DNA of 64,000 nt, taken from positions 62,001 to 126,000 of the forward strand of contig NZ_JASNWF010000005.1 in NCBI RefSeq assembly GCF_030283205.1, written 5' to 3'. The notes beneath the pieces were generated by a model. That model saw nothing but the letters and a program-made list of their open reading frames with translations, was not told the origin of the DNA and did not search any database. This DNA comes from Actinomadura opuntiae (GTDB taxonomy: Bacteria; Actinomycetota; Actinomycetes; Streptosporangiales; Streptosporangiaceae). Position numbers and translations under genes: made by a program. Positions 42,545-51,530 of this stretch are shown piece by piece; the first letter of the stretch is position 1, and each line of letters begins with the position of its first letter.

Positions 42545-43444
42545 CTATCGGGAGGACGGCTTGCGCAGCCACGCGACCAGGCGTGCCGCCAGGTTGAGCA
42601 GCATGATGAGCAGGATCAGCACCAGCGCGCCCGCCCAGGCGCGGTCCACCGCGTTGGCGTTGGGGTCGGTGGACTGGTCCCAGATGAAGGTGGGCAGCGA
42701 GCCCTGCGCGCCGCTGAACGGGTCGGTGTTGATCGCCTTCGTGATGAAGATCGTCAGCAGCAGCGGGGCGGTCTCCCCCATGACGCGCGCGACGGCCAGC
42801 ATGACCCCGGACACGATGCCGGGCAGCGCGGTCGGCAGCACCACGAACATGATCGTGCGCCAGCGCGGCACGCCCAGCGCGTACGCGGCCTCCTTCAGGT
42901 CGCCGGGGACGAGCTTGAGCATCTCCTCGGTGGCCCGGATGACCGTCGGCAGCATCAGGATCGTCAGCGACAGCGCGCCCGCGAAGCCGGAGAAGTCCAT
43001 GCCGAGCGCGAGCAGCCAGAACGCCAGGATGAACAGGCCCGACACGATCGACGGGATGCCGGTCATGACGTCGACGAAGAAGCTGATCGTGCGGCCGAGC
43101 CGGCCGCCCCGCGCGTACTCCACCAGGTAGATCGCGGTGAGCACGCCCAGCGGGACGGAGATCAGCGCGGTCAGCCCGACCTGCTCCAGCGTGCCGATGA
43201 TGGCGTGGTAGGCGCCGCCGCCGGCGTCCTTGCTGGCCAGGCCGTTCATCGAGTGGGTGAGGAAGACGCCGTCGAACCGCTTGGCGCCGTTGGCGATCAC
43301 CGTCCACAGCACCGACACCAGCGGGATCACCGCCAGCAGGAACGCCGCGTAGACGAACACCTTCGCGGCGCGGTCCTTGGCCTTGCGCCCCGCCGACACC
43401 GATCCCAGCGTCGGCGTCGCCTTCGTACCGGAGAGGGAGGTCAT
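42545..43444 (-). CDS. pstA: Phosphate ABC transporter permease PstA
   Basis: 299 residues, six transmembrane helices, with the permease EAA loop [20 protein letters not shown] and STATE-type [13 protein letters not shown]. The ATG overlaps the pstC stop. Partner of PstC in the membrane channel. Confidence 0.96.
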   Translation of the reverse strand: MTSLSGTKATPTLGSVSAGRKAKDRAAKVFVYAAFLLAVIPLVSVLWTVIANGAKRFDGVFLTHSMNGLASKDAGGGAYHAIIGTLEQVGLTALISVPLGVLTAIYLVEYARGGRLGRTISFFVDVMTGIPSIVSGLFILAFWLLALGMDFSGFAGALSLTILMLPTVIRATEEMLKLVPGDLKEAAYALGVPRWRTIMFVVLPTALPGIVSGVMLAVARVMGETAPLLLTIFITKAINTDPFSGAQGSLPTFIWDQSTDPNANAVDRAWAGALVLILLIMLLNLAARLVAWLRKPSSR

Positions 43445-44421
43445 GAGAACTCCTTGCGGCGGGCCACGACCGCGCGGGCGCCCACGTTGACGATCAGGGT
43501 GATGACGAACAGGACCAGGCCGGACGCGATGAGCGCGCTGCGCCCCGTCGGCCCGGACATGGCGAAGGTGTTGGCGATGTTCGCCGCGAACGTGTTGCCG
43601 CCGTCCTTGAGGATGTGCCAGTCGATCCCGGTGGTGGTGGACAGCACCATCGCCACCGCGATGGTCTCGCCGAGCGCGCGGCCGAGGCCGAGCATCGCCG
43701 CCGACACCATCCCGGACCGGCCGAACGGCAGCACCGCCATCCGGATCATCTCCCAGCGGGTCGCGCCGAGCGCCAGCGCCGCCTCCATGTTCGCGTGCGG
43801 GACCTGCACGAACACCTCGCGGGTGATCGCGGAGATGATCGGCAGGATCATGATCGCGAGCACGACGGAGGCGGTGAGGATCGTCCGGCCGCCGGTCTCG
43901 CTCCCGCCGAACAGCGGGATCCAGCCGAAGTAGGAGTTGAGGAACTCCGAGACCCCGGTCATCTTCGTGACCAGGAAGTTCAGGCCCCACAGGCCGTAGA
44001 CGATGCTGGGCACCGCGGCCAGGAGGTCGACGAGGAAGGCCATCACGCCGGACAGCCGGCGCGGCGCGTAGAAGGTGATGAACAGCGCGATGCCGACCGC
44101 GACCGGCACCGAGATGACCAGCGCCAGGAACGAGGTCATCAGCGTGCCGAAGACGAGCTGCGCGATGCCGAACTTCGCGGGGGCCCCGTCGGGGTTCCAC
44201 TCCTGCGAGGTGAGGAAGTTCGCCTTGTCGTCCTGCAGCGCCGGGATCGCCTTCCAGACCAGGAAGACGGCGATCGCCGCCATGATCGCCAGGATCAGCA
44301 GGCCGGAGCCGCGGCTCAGCCCGGCGAAGATCCGGTCCCCGGCGCGGCCGGTGCTCATCGAGAGCGCGGGCCGGGGACGCTCCGCCGCCTTGGCCAGGGC
44401 GGCGGGGGTGTCACTGGTCAC
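43441..44421 (-). CDS. pstC: Phosphate ABC transporter permease PstC
   Basis: 326 residues from a GTG with GGAGGGAG upstream. Six transmembrane helices after a cytosolic N-terminus, with LLAAVPSIVYGLWGL and the EAA loop AALALGATRWEMIRMAVLP. It lies 101 bases after pstS, a gap that may hold an expression step-down. Confidence 0.96.
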   Translation of the reverse strand: MTSDTPAALAKAAERPRPALSMSTGRAGDRIFAGLSRGSGLLILAIMAAIAVFLVWKAIPALQDDKANFLTSQEWNPDGAPAKFGIAQLVFGTLMTSFLALVISVPVAVGIALFITFYAPRRLSGVMAFLVDLLAAVPSIVYGLWGLNFLVTKMTGVSEFLNSYFGWIPLFGGSETGGRTILTASVVLAIMILPIISAITREVFVQVPHANMEAALALGATRWEMIRMAVLPFGRSGMVSAAMLGLGRALGETIAVAMVLSTTTGIDWHILKDGGNTFAANIANTFAMSGPTGRSALIASGLVLFVITLIVNVGARAVVARRKEFS

Positions 44422-44522
44422 GGTGTCTCCCTCCTCGCGGCCCGCGTCCGGGTCGCTGAGACGTGCGGCGGCCCCGCCGCCGGGATCACCGGCGGCGGGG
44501 CTGTGGCTGGTGTCCTCCGCGG

Positions 44523-45635
44523 TCAGGACAGGCCCTTGACGGTCTCGCGCACCTTGGTGGCGATGTTGTCGGGAAGCGGCGCGTAGCCCTGCGCGGTCAG
44601 CGACTGCTGGCCCTCGGGGCTGGAGATGTAGGTGAGGAAGGACTTGACGAACCTGCCCTGCTCGGCCGGCAGCCCCTTCTCGCAGACGATCTCGTAGGTC
44701 ACCAGGACCAGCGGGTAGGCGCCCGCGACCTTGGTGCCGTAGTCCAGCTTCAGGGCGAGGTCGCTGCCGGTGCCGACGATCTGCGCGCCCTGGACGGCCT
44801 TGGAGGCGCTCTCCGGGCTGATCTCGGTGTACTCGCCGGCGCCGTTCTGCAGCTTCGCCGTCTGCAGCTTGTTGTTGCTGGCGAACGACAGCTCGACGTA
44901 GGAGATCGAGCCCTCGGTCTGCTTCAGCGCGGTGGAGATGCCGTCGGAGCCCTTCAGGCCCTGGCCGCCGGGGGCGACCCACTTCTTACCGGGCTCGAAC
45001 GACCACACGTCGGGCGCGGTCGCCTTCAGGTACTTGGTGAAGTTGTCGCTGGTGCCGGAGTCGTCCGAGCGGTGCAGCGTCTTGATCGCGGAGGACGGCA
45101 GCTTGGCGCCGCTGTTCTCCTTGGCGATCGCCGGGTCGTTCCACTTGGTGATCTTGCCGGCGAAGATGCCCGCGAGCGTCTTCGGCGACAGCTGCAGGCC
45201 GTCGACCCCGTTGAGCTTGTAGACGACCGCGATCGGGCCGGGCACCATCGGCAGGTCGATGGCCTTGCCCGCCTTGCAGCGGGCGTCGGCGGGGCCGTGC
45301 TCCTCGGGCTTGAGCGCCGAGTCCGAGCCGGCGAAGGCGACCTGGCCGGAGGTGAACGCCTGGACGCCCGCGCCCGAGCCGCTCGGGTTGTAGTTGATGT
45401 TCGCGCCCGAGCACTTGGAGGTGTAGACCTTCGTCCACTCCTCGATCGCGTTCTTCTGCGCGCTCGACCCGGCCGCGTTGATCGCGCCCTTCGCGCAGTC
45501 GATGTTTGCGGCTGCCGGGCTGTTCGCACCCGTGGTGTTGCCGTCGTTGTTGTTGTCGCTGCCGCAGGCGGACAGGGCCAGCGCCCCAGCGACGACCACA
45601 CCGCCGAGGGCGGCGAGCCGAGAACCGTTCTTCAC
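44523..45635 (-). CDS. pstS: Phosphate-binding lipoprotein PstS
   Basis: 370 residues. Lipobox LSAC (ALALSACGSDNN). Phosphate-binding elements include AAGSSAQKNAIEEW, SGSGAGVQAF and RSDDSGTSDNFTKYL. First gene of the pst operon, with an 11-bp-period PHO box about 100-145 bases upstream, so induction by PhoP under phosphate limitation is expected. Confidence 0.96.
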   Translation of the reverse strand: MKNGSRLAALGGVVVAGALALSACGSDNNNDGNTTGANSPAAANIDCAKGAINAAGSSAQKNAIEEWTKVYTSKCSGANINYNPSGSGAGVQAFTSGQVAFAGSDSALKPEEHGPADARCKAGKAIDLPMVPGPIAVVYKLNGVDGLQLSPKTLAGIFAGKITKWNDPAIAKENSGAKLPSSAIKTLHRSDDSGTSDNFTKYLKATAPDVWSFEPGKKWVAPGGQGLKGSDGISTALKQTEGSISYVELSFASNNKLQTAKLQNGAGEYTEISPESASKAVQGAQIVGTGSDLALKLDYGTKVAGAYPLVLVTYEIVCEKGLPAEQGRFVKSFLTYISSPEGQQSLTAQGYAPLPDNIATKVRETVKGLS

Positions 45636-45736
45636 CGGGAGGTCTCCTCTTGGATTCGTCGGGCGGGTCCCCCGACCGCCGCTTTGGCAGGGTTTGACCA
45701 GGTGGTGGGGTCGCCGTCGAAAGCGACGGTAGGCAG

Positions 45737-45780
45737 GCGAGGTGACCGGACGCCCCGATCCAGGTGAACGGAGAATGAAC
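45737..45780 (-). promoter_or_regulatory. PHO box upstream of pstS
   Basis: Read on the minus strand, four consecutive 11-base units begin GTTCATTCTCC, GTTCACCTGGA, a degenerate unit, and GGTCACCTCGC. This matches the 11-bp direct-repeat PhoP-binding units described in Streptomyces (G-T/G-TCA-YYY core). Confidence 0.75.
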
Positions 45781-45945
45781 GAGGCCGGGCCCGGTCGCGA
45801 AAAATGTCCCGATTTGACGTAGCCGCCGGGTTAACAGTGCAGCTCAGACACGCCAAAACCCCGTACGCACATGGTCATCCGGGTTTGCGCGGCCGGGCAC
45901 GGGGAAGCGGCCCGAACCGGCCGGGTGGACCGTGGTTCCCCCGGT

Positions 45946-46794
45946 TTACTCGCCCTTGGCGCCGTACATGACGTCGACGGCGTACCGGGTGAAGCCGAGC
46001 GACTCGTACAGCCGGACGGCCGCGGTGTTCGACTCGTCCACGTACAGCATGAACTGCCCGAGCCCGGTGTCGCGCAGATGGTGCAGGCCGGCGAGGGTCA
46101 GGGCGCGGCCCAGGCCGAGGCCCTGCGCGGACGGGTCGACGCCGACGACGTACACCTCGCCGATGCCGCCGGGGTGCACCTTCGTCCAGTGGAACCCGGC
46201 GAGCTCGCCGCCGCGCTCGGCCAGGAAGAAGCCGGACGGGTCGAACCAGTCCTCCGCCTCGCGCGCGCGGACGTCCTCGATCGTCCAGGCGCCCTGCTCG
46301 GGGTGGTCGGCGAACGCGCGCCCGTTCACCCGCAGCCACGCCTCCTCGTCGCGTCCCGGCTCGAACGTGCGCAGCCGGACGCCCTCGGCGATCGCCGGCT
46401 CGGGCAGCGGCCCGGCGGCGGGACGGCGCATCTGGAACAGCGCGCGGGCGCGGTCCATGCCCTCGGACGCGGCGAGCCCGGCGGCGGCGGGCAGATCGCC
46501 GTGCGCCCACACGCGCAGCGGGCCGCCGGCCTTCTCGCGCAGCGCCCGCAGCAGCGCGCGCCCATGGCCGCGCCGCCGGTACTCGGGATGGACGACCAGC
46601 TCACCGGCGGCGGGCTCGCCATCCGTCGCGGGGTCGAAGTGCGCGTACCCGGCGACCGCGTCGCCGTCGCGGACGACCACGCCCACGCGCCCGGCGCGCA
46701 GCGCGAGCAGCGCGTGCTCCGACAGCGGCGCCACGCCGTCCGCCGCGGCGGCCGCCTCGACGACCGCGCCCACGTCCTCCCGCACCTCGTCCAT
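45946..46794 (-). CDS. mshD: Mycothiol synthase (tandem GNAT acetyltransferase)
   Basis: 282 residues from ATG 46794 (GTG 46800 possible). Two GNAT domains: the first with VVHPEYRRRGHGRALL, the second with VVGVDPSAQGLGLGRALTLA, both acetyl-CoA binding motifs. FDPSGFFLAERGGELAGFHW and YVDESNTAAVRLYESLGF are typical of MshD, which acetylates Cys-GlcN-Ins to mycothiol. Its presence confirms an actinobacterial, mycothiol-producing host. It is divergent from the 5'-nucleotidase. Confidence 0.93.
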   Translation of the reverse strand: MDEVREDVGAVVEAAAAADGVAPLSEHALLALRAGRVGVVVRDGDAVAGYAHFDPATDGEPAAGELVVHPEYRRRGHGRALLRALREKAGGPLRVWAHGDLPAAAGLAASEGMDRARALFQMRRPAAGPLPEPAIAEGVRLRTFEPGRDEEAWLRVNGRAFADHPEQGAWTIEDVRAREAEDWFDPSGFFLAERGGELAGFHWTKVHPGGIGEVYVVGVDPSAQGLGLGRALTLAGLHHLRDTGLGQFMLYVDESNTAAVRLYESLGFTRYAVDVMYGAKGE

Positions 46795-46821
46795 GATCAC
46801 AGCCTAGCCGCCCGGCGCCCT

Positions 46822-46853
46822 GGTCAAGTTGTCACATAACCGTCATCACTCCG
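46822..46853 (+). promoter_or_regulatory. Possible PHO-box-like direct repeat upstream of the 5'-nucleotidase
   Basis: GGTCAAGTT is followed by GTCACATAACC and GTCATCACTCC, GTCA cores with an 11-base step, 40-70 bases before the nucleotidase start. Weaker than the pstS box. Confidence 0.4.
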
Positions 46854-46891
46854 CCGATAGCCGTATGCTGGGCCTCTCTAGCGTCCAGCGC

Positions 46892-48571
46892 ATGATCCGA
46901 CGACGCACCCTCCTGGCCTGCGCCGCCGCGGGGGTCACGGCCCTCGGCCTGGCCGCGCAGCCCGCGTCCGCGCACCCCAAGCCCCCGGCGCCCGTGCGCC
47001 TGCTCGCGCTGAACGACTTCCACGGCAACCTGGAGCCGCCCACCGGCAGCTCCGGCACCGCCATCGACGAGAGCGGCAACACCGTTCCGGCGGGCGGCGC
47101 CGCCTACGTCGCCGCCCACCTCAAGCAGCTGCGCAACCGCGACACCCTCACGGTCGCGCAGGGCGACCTCATCGGCGCCTCCCCGCTGATCTCGGCGGCC
47201 TTCCACGACGAGCCGTCCGTCCAGTTCATGAACGACATCGGGCTCACCGCGTCCGCCGTCGGCAACCACGAGTTCGACGAGGGCTACCAGGAGCTGCTGC
47301 GGATCCAGAACGGCGGCTGCCACCCCGTCGACGGCTGCTCGCCCGCCGGCAAGTGGAAGGGCGCGAAGTTCGACTACCTGGCGGCCAACGTCGTGCTGGA
47401 GAAGAAGAACAAGCCGCTCCTCGACCCGTGGACGATCCGCCGCGTCAACGGCGTCAAGATCGGGTTCATCGGCGTCGTCACCAAGACCACGCCGACCATC
47501 GTCACCGCCGACGGCGTCAAGGGCCTGCGGTTCGACGACGAGGTGGAGGCCGCGAACAAGGCCGCCAAGGAGCTGAAGGCGCGCGGCGTGCACGCGATGG
47601 TGCTGCTCGTCCACGAGGGCGACAACGTCACCGCCGGCGAGAAGCCCGACGACTGCGGTGTCGTCCCCGGCGCCGGCACCCGCATCGCCCAGCAGGCCGA
47701 CCCCGACATCGACGTCGTCCTCGCCGGCCACACCCACCAGCAGTACGTCTGCACGGTGAAGGGCCCGGACGGCCGGCCGCGGCTCTACTCCTCGGGCTCG
47801 TCCTTCGGCCGGATCATCACCCAGGTCGACTTCAAGGTCGACCAGCGGACCGACGACATCGTCCGCTCCTCGATGACGGCCGACAACCACGTCGTCACCC
47901 GCGACGTCCCGCCGGACCCGGCGACGCAGAAGTTCGTGCAGACCTGGAAGGACCGGGTCAGCGTGATCGCCGACAAGCCGGTCGGCAAGATCACCGCGGA
48001 CCTGACCCGCGCCCCGTCCGCCGCCGGCGAGACCGCGCTCGGCGACGTCATCGCCGACTCCCAGCTCGCCGCGATGAAGGACAAGGGCGCGCAGCTCGCG
48101 CTGATGAACCCCGGCGGCGTCCGGACCGACCTCACCTACAAGGCGAGCGGCTCCGAGGGCGACGGCGTCGTCACCTACGGCGAGGCGTTCGCCGTCCAGC
48201 CGTTCAGCAACGTCCTCGGCGTGACGTCGCTGACCGGCGCGCAGCTCGACGCCCTGCTGGAGCAGCAGTGGACGTCGGCGGGCGAGAAGATCCTGCAGCC
48301 GTCGGCGAACCTGCACTTCACCATCGACCGCTCGAAGCCGGTCGGCGACCGCGTCTCGAACATCACCGTCGACGGAACCGCCGTGGACCCGGCCGCCACC
48401 TACAAGGTCGCCGCCAACAACTTCCTGCTCGGCGGCGGCGACGGCTTCACCACCTTCACCCAGGGCAAGGACCAGGTCCTCGGCCCGATCGACCTGGACG
48501 GCTTCGTCGCCTACCTCACCGCCCAGGGCACGATCAGCCCCCCGCCCCTGACCCGGATAGCAGGCCAGTAA
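46892..48571 (+). CDS. Secreted 5'-nucleotidase / metallophosphoesterase
   Basis: 559 residues from ATG 46892; upstream in-frame ATGs exist but this one starts a clean signal peptide (RRRTLLACAAAGVTALG, cleavage after PASA). The metallophosphatase domain has LLALNDFHGNLE, AQGDLIGASPL, AVGNHEFDEG and GHTHQQYVC. The C-terminal 5'-nucleotidase substrate domain has NPGGVRTDLTY and NNFLLGGGDGF. It would release phosphate from extracellular nucleotides, which fits the pst/pit context and the possible PHO box. Confidence 0.93.
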   Translation: MIRRRTLLACAAAGVTALGLAAQPASAHPKPPAPVRLLALNDFHGNLEPPTGSSGTAIDESGNTVPAGGAAYVAAHLKQLRNRDTLTVAQGDLIGASPLISAAFHDEPSVQFMNDIGLTASAVGNHEFDEGYQELLRIQNGGCHPVDGCSPAGKWKGAKFDYLAANVVLEKKNKPLLDPWTIRRVNGVKIGFIGVVTKTTPTIVTADGVKGLRFDDEVEAANKAAKELKARGVHAMVLLVHEGDNVTAGEKPDDCGVVPGAGTRIAQQADPDIDVVLAGHTHQQYVCTVKGPDGRPRLYSSGSSFGRIITQVDFKVDQRTDDIVRSSMTADNHVVTRDVPPDPATQKFVQTWKDRVSVIADKPVGKITADLTRAPSAAGETALGDVIADSQLAAMKDKGAQLALMNPGGVRTDLTYKASGSEGDGVVTYGEAFAVQPFSNVLGVTSLTGAQLDALLEQQWTSAGEKILQPSANLHFTIDRSKPVGDRVSNITVDGTAVDPAATYKVAANNFLLGGGDGFTTFTQGKDQVLGPIDLDGFVAYLTAQGTISPPPLTRIAGQ

Positions 48572-48577
48572 GCCCGG

Positions 48578-48650
48578 CTGAACAGGGCACGGAAGACCCG
48601 GCTGAGCAACGGCACGGAAGACCCGGCTGAGCAAAGGTACGGAAGGCCGG
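48578..48650 (+). repeat. Short tandem repeat after the 5'-nucleotidase
   Basis: Three imperfect units of about 26 bases, each starting CCCGGCTGARCA and containing GGCACGGAAGA or a variant. It lies between the stop codon and the REP-like element. Confidence 0.6.
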
Positions 48651-48662
48651 ACCTCAGCCGGG

Positions 48663-48801
48663 GCACGGGCAGGCACGCGGAGCGAGCGCCAGCGAGCGCA
48701 GCGGGCCTGCCCGCCGGTCGACAGGCTGTTCCTGCGGAGCGCCAGCGGAGCAGGAACAGCCTGTCGACCGTGACGGGGGTTCCAGGGGGTCGCCCCCCTG
48801 G
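48663..48801. repeat. REP-like element, copy 2, with a 20-bp perfect hairpin
   Basis: Inverted relative of the element at 37528-37606. The CCAGGGGG-type stem is at 48782-48801 and the GGGCAGGC/GCCTGCCC stem at the left. Between them a perfect 20-bp stem (48716-48735 with 48750-48769) is present that copy 1 lacks. It serves as terminator between the convergent nucleotidase and pit genes. Confidence 0.8.
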
Positions 48802-48806
48802 GAAGA

Positions 48807-49967
48807 TCAAGCCCAGAAGTGGACGACCCAGTAAACGACGGCCGCGACGATCGCGGCGGCCGGCAGGGTGAGGACCCAGGCCATCACGATGTTGCCGGCC
48901 ATGCCCCAGCGGACGGCCGACAGCCGCTTGGTGGCGCCCGCGCCCATGATCGCCGAGGTGATCGTGTGCGTGGTGGAGATTGGAGCGTGCCAGAAGTACG
49001 CGGTGACGTAGAGCACGATCGACGCGGTCGCTTCCGCGGCGAACCCCTTCGGCGGGTCCACCTCGATGACCTTGCGACCCAGCGTCCGCATGATCCGCCA
49101 GCCGCCCGCGTAGGTGCCGAGCGACAGCGCCCCCGCGCAGGACACGATCACCCACAGCGGCACCGAGTTCCCGCTCGCGTGCCCGGTGGTGACCAGCGCC
49201 AGCACGATGACGCCCATCGTCTTCTGCGCGTCCTGCAATCCGTGGCCGAGGGCGAGGGACGCCGCCGACAGCGTCTGCGCGATGCGGAACCGGCGCACCA
49301 CCCGGCTCGGCTGCGCCCGCCGGAAGATCCACAGGATCGCCACCATCACCAGGTAGGCGGCGGCGAACCCGACGACCGGCGAGACCACCATCGGCACGAT
49401 GACCTTGTCGACCACGCTGTGCCAGTTCACGTAGGACGAGGAGGCCAGCCCGGCGCCCACGACGCCGCCGATCAGCGCGTGCGAGGACGAGGACGGCAGC
49501 CCGAAGTACCAGGTGATCAGGTTCCAGGTGATCGCGCCGAGCACGCCGGCGGCGATGACGGTGAGGCCGTGCAGGCCGGTCGGCGGGGTGATGACCTCGC
49601 TGATGGTCTTGGCGACCTCCACGCCGAGCAGCGCGCCGAGCATGTTCATCACCGCGGCCATGCCGAGCGCCACCCGCGGCGTCAGCGCCCGCGTGGACAC
49701 CGCCGTCGCGATGGCGTTGGCGGCGTCGTGGAAGCCGTTGGTGTAGTCGAAGACCAGCGACACCACGATGACGAGCACCAGCACGGCCATCTGCGCGTCG
49801 GACCGCAGCCCGACCGCCCCCGCGGCCATCACCAGGACGATCCCGGCCAGCAGCAGCAGCCACGCGCGCCCGCTCACCCGGCGCGTCGCCTGCTCGCCGA
49901 GGGTGGGGGCGGCGTCCGCCGACGGGTCCCGGACGAGCGTCGAGCCCGGGTCCTCGCCTGCGCTCAT
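48807..49967 (-). CDS. pit: Low-affinity inorganic phosphate transporter (PiT family)
   Basis: 386 residues. About ten transmembrane helices. The PiT signatures are FDYTNGFHDAANAIATAVST and, in the second half, HGLQDAQKTMGVI; the ITWNLITWYFGLPSSSSHAL segment is also conserved. It imports metal-phosphate with protons. The ATG overlaps the DUF47 stop, the usual pairing. Confidence 0.95.
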   Translation of the reverse strand: MSAGEDPGSTLVRDPSADAAPTLGEQATRRVSGRAWLLLLAGIVLVMAAGAVGLRSDAQMAVLVLVIVVSLVFDYTNGFHDAANAIATAVSTRALTPRVALGMAAVMNMLGALLGVEVAKTISEVITPPTGLHGLTVIAAGVLGAITWNLITWYFGLPSSSSHALIGGVVGAGLASSSYVNWHSVVDKVIVPMVVSPVVGFAAAYLVMVAILWIFRRAQPSRVVRRFRIAQTLSAASLALGHGLQDAQKTMGVIVLALVTTGHASGNSVPLWVIVSCAGALSLGTYAGGWRIMRTLGRKVIEVDPPKGFAAEATASIVLYVTAYFWHAPISTTHTITSAIMGAGATKRLSAVRWGMAGNIVMAWVLTLPAAAIVAAVVYWVVHFWA

Positions 49968-50581
49968 GATTCCTTGACCGCGATGGTCTCGACCGTGTTC
50001 GCGACGTGCTCGAACGCGTCCGCGGCCTCTTCCAGGCAGTCGATGACCTGCTTGAGCTTCAGCACGTCCAGGGTGTCGTACTCGCCGCTGAACAGCTGCG
50101 CCAGCAGCTTGCGGTACACCTGGTCGCCCTGGTTCTCGAGCCGGTTGATCTCGATCCAGTACTCGCTGAGCTCCTTCATGGAGCGCAGCCGGGGCATGGC
50201 CTCCGCGGTGAGCTCGGCGGCACGCTCCAGCACCTCCACCATGTGCACGATCCCCTTCGGGAACTCGTCGATCTTGTAGAGGACGACGAGGTCGGCGGCC
50301 TCCTCCATCTCGTCCATGACGTCGTCGATGGTGGAGGCGAGGCGGTAGATGTCCTCGCGGTCGAACGGCGTGATGAACGTTTCGTTCAACCGGCGCATGA
50401 TCGCGTGGGTGCATTCGTCGCCCGCGTGTTCGCAGGCGCGCATCTTCTCCGCGATCGCCGCCCGATCGGCGCCGTCGCTGATGAGCTCCACGAGCAGCCT
50501 GGCGCCGGTGACCAGGTTGTTCGCCGAGTCGGCGAACATGTCGTAGAAGCTGTCCTCACGCGGCGTGAGACGCAAGCGCAC
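49964..50581 (-). CDS. DUF47 (PhoU-like) phosphate transport regulator
   Basis: 205 residues from GTG with AGGAG upstream. Helical bundle related to PhoU, with REDSFYDMFADSANNLVTGA, ASTIDDVMDEMEEAADLV and a C-terminal LKQVIDCLEEAADAFEHVAN. DUF47 proteins modulate the adjacent Pit transporter. Confidence 0.92.
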   Translation of the reverse strand: MRLRLTPREDSFYDMFADSANNLVTGARLLVELISDGADRAAIAEKMRACEHAGDECTHAIMRRLNETFITPFDREDIYRLASTIDDVMDEMEEAADLVVLYKIDEFPKGIVHMVEVLERAAELTAEAMPRLRSMKELSEYWIEINRLENQGDQVYRKLLAQLFSGEYDTLDVLKLKQVIDCLEEAADAFEHVANTVETIAVKES

Positions 50582-50798
50582 GTCGTTCTCCTGATGTGCC
50601 GGAACAGTCCGGAGAGGATCGTAGGCGCTACCGGCCGTAAAAAGAACCTTTGCCCCAGCTTCGGCCGGTGTCCTCCACCCTCTCACCTACAAGATTGCCC
50701 TAGATCACCAGGTACATACCCCTGCGGTTGCAACGATCCAGGCGGCTGCGCATAGGCTCGGGGCCGGAACACCGGCCGTACGGAGAGTGACGACGAAC

Positions 50799-51002
50799 GT
50801 GAGTGAGATTCGTTACAGCGTCCCGGCGATCAGCTGCGGGCACTGCGTGGCCGCGATCAGCGGCGAGGTCCGGCAGGTGCCGGGCGTCAGCGACGTGGCG
50901 GTGGACGTGGACGCCAAGCTCGTCACCGTCCGTGGGAACGGCCTGGACGACGCGGCGCTGCGGGCGGCCATCGACGAGGCCGGCTACGACGTCGCGGGCT
51001 GA
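50799..51002 (+). CDS. Heavy-metal-associated domain protein (CopZ-like)
   Basis: 67 residues from GTG 50799; GTG 50787 is possible but sits on the GGAGAG site. The HMA ferredoxin-like fold has SVPAISCGHCVAAISGEV, i.e. the C-x-x-C metal motif, and DEAGYDVAG at the end. Usually a copper chaperone, but no copper ATPase or CsoR gene is next to it. A terminator hairpin follows. Confidence 0.88.
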   Translation: MSEIRYSVPAISCGHCVAAISGEVRQVPGVSDVAVDVDAKLVTVRGNGLDDAALRAAIDEAGYDVAG

Positions 51003-51096
51003 GACCCGCGGGTTCCGGAAGCCGGACGGCCGGATACGGACGGGCCGTCGCCGCGCGGCCCCGCGGGCGGCGGGCCTCGGCGCTCCCGAACGCGAA

Positions 51097-51124
51097 CCGG
51101 GGACGTCCAGTCGGACGTCCCCGG
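51097..51124. terminator. Bidirectional terminator hairpin
   Basis: A perfect 12-bp stem, CCGGGGACGTCC (51097-51108) and GGACGTCCCCGG (51113-51124), with the loop AGTC. It lies between the convergent copZ-like gene and the small gene at 51141. Confidence 0.75.
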
Positions 51125-51140
51125 ACAAATCGGGACTCTG

Positions 51141-51326
51141 CTAGTCCTGCGGCGTCAGCTCGCGACGACCGGCCTCGCCGGAACGCACCCCGAGCACCAT
51201 GTCGATTTCCGCGACGGTCAGCGGCCGCTCCGCCGCCGCCACCGCACTGAGCATCTCGGCATAGAGTTCGATCTCGTCCAACGCAACGCGGTCGTGGACG
51301 CGCAGATCGAGGTTCTGCTGGCGCAC
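51141..51326 (-). CDS. Small conserved-looking hypothetical protein
   Basis: 61 residues from GTG 51326 with GGAG nine bases upstream; a GTG three codons earlier touches that site. Sequence features are RVHDRVALDEIELYAEMLSA and LTVAEIDMVLGV, an acidic helical protein without membrane or metal motifs. I do not recognise a named family. Codon bias and ribosome site support it as a real gene. Confidence 0.65.
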   Translation of the reverse strand: MRQQNLDLRVHDRVALDEIELYAEMLSAVAAAERPLTVAEIDMVLGVRSGEAGRRELTPQD

Positions 51327-51530
51327 CGCGTCCACCTCCGTTCGTTCCCCACACCCGAGTCGAGGCTACGCGCCCCGCCCCGGCGGGCACATGACCCAAG
51401 AGGGCCATTCGAGGGCCACCCGTACCCGTGGTCTTCCCGGGTCAGGCGGACATGATGCGCCCGATCACCGGGGAGGGGTCCCGGCCGGCCCGCGCCTGGG
51501 CCCGGGTCAGGGGCCGCGGCCGGACGGCCG

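Noticed and set aside
50711..50730. CsoR-like half palindrome (ATACCCCTGCGG) upstream of the copZ-like gene
   Set aside because: Only one half resembles the ATACCCCT-AGGGGTAT type; symmetry is too poor to claim an operator.
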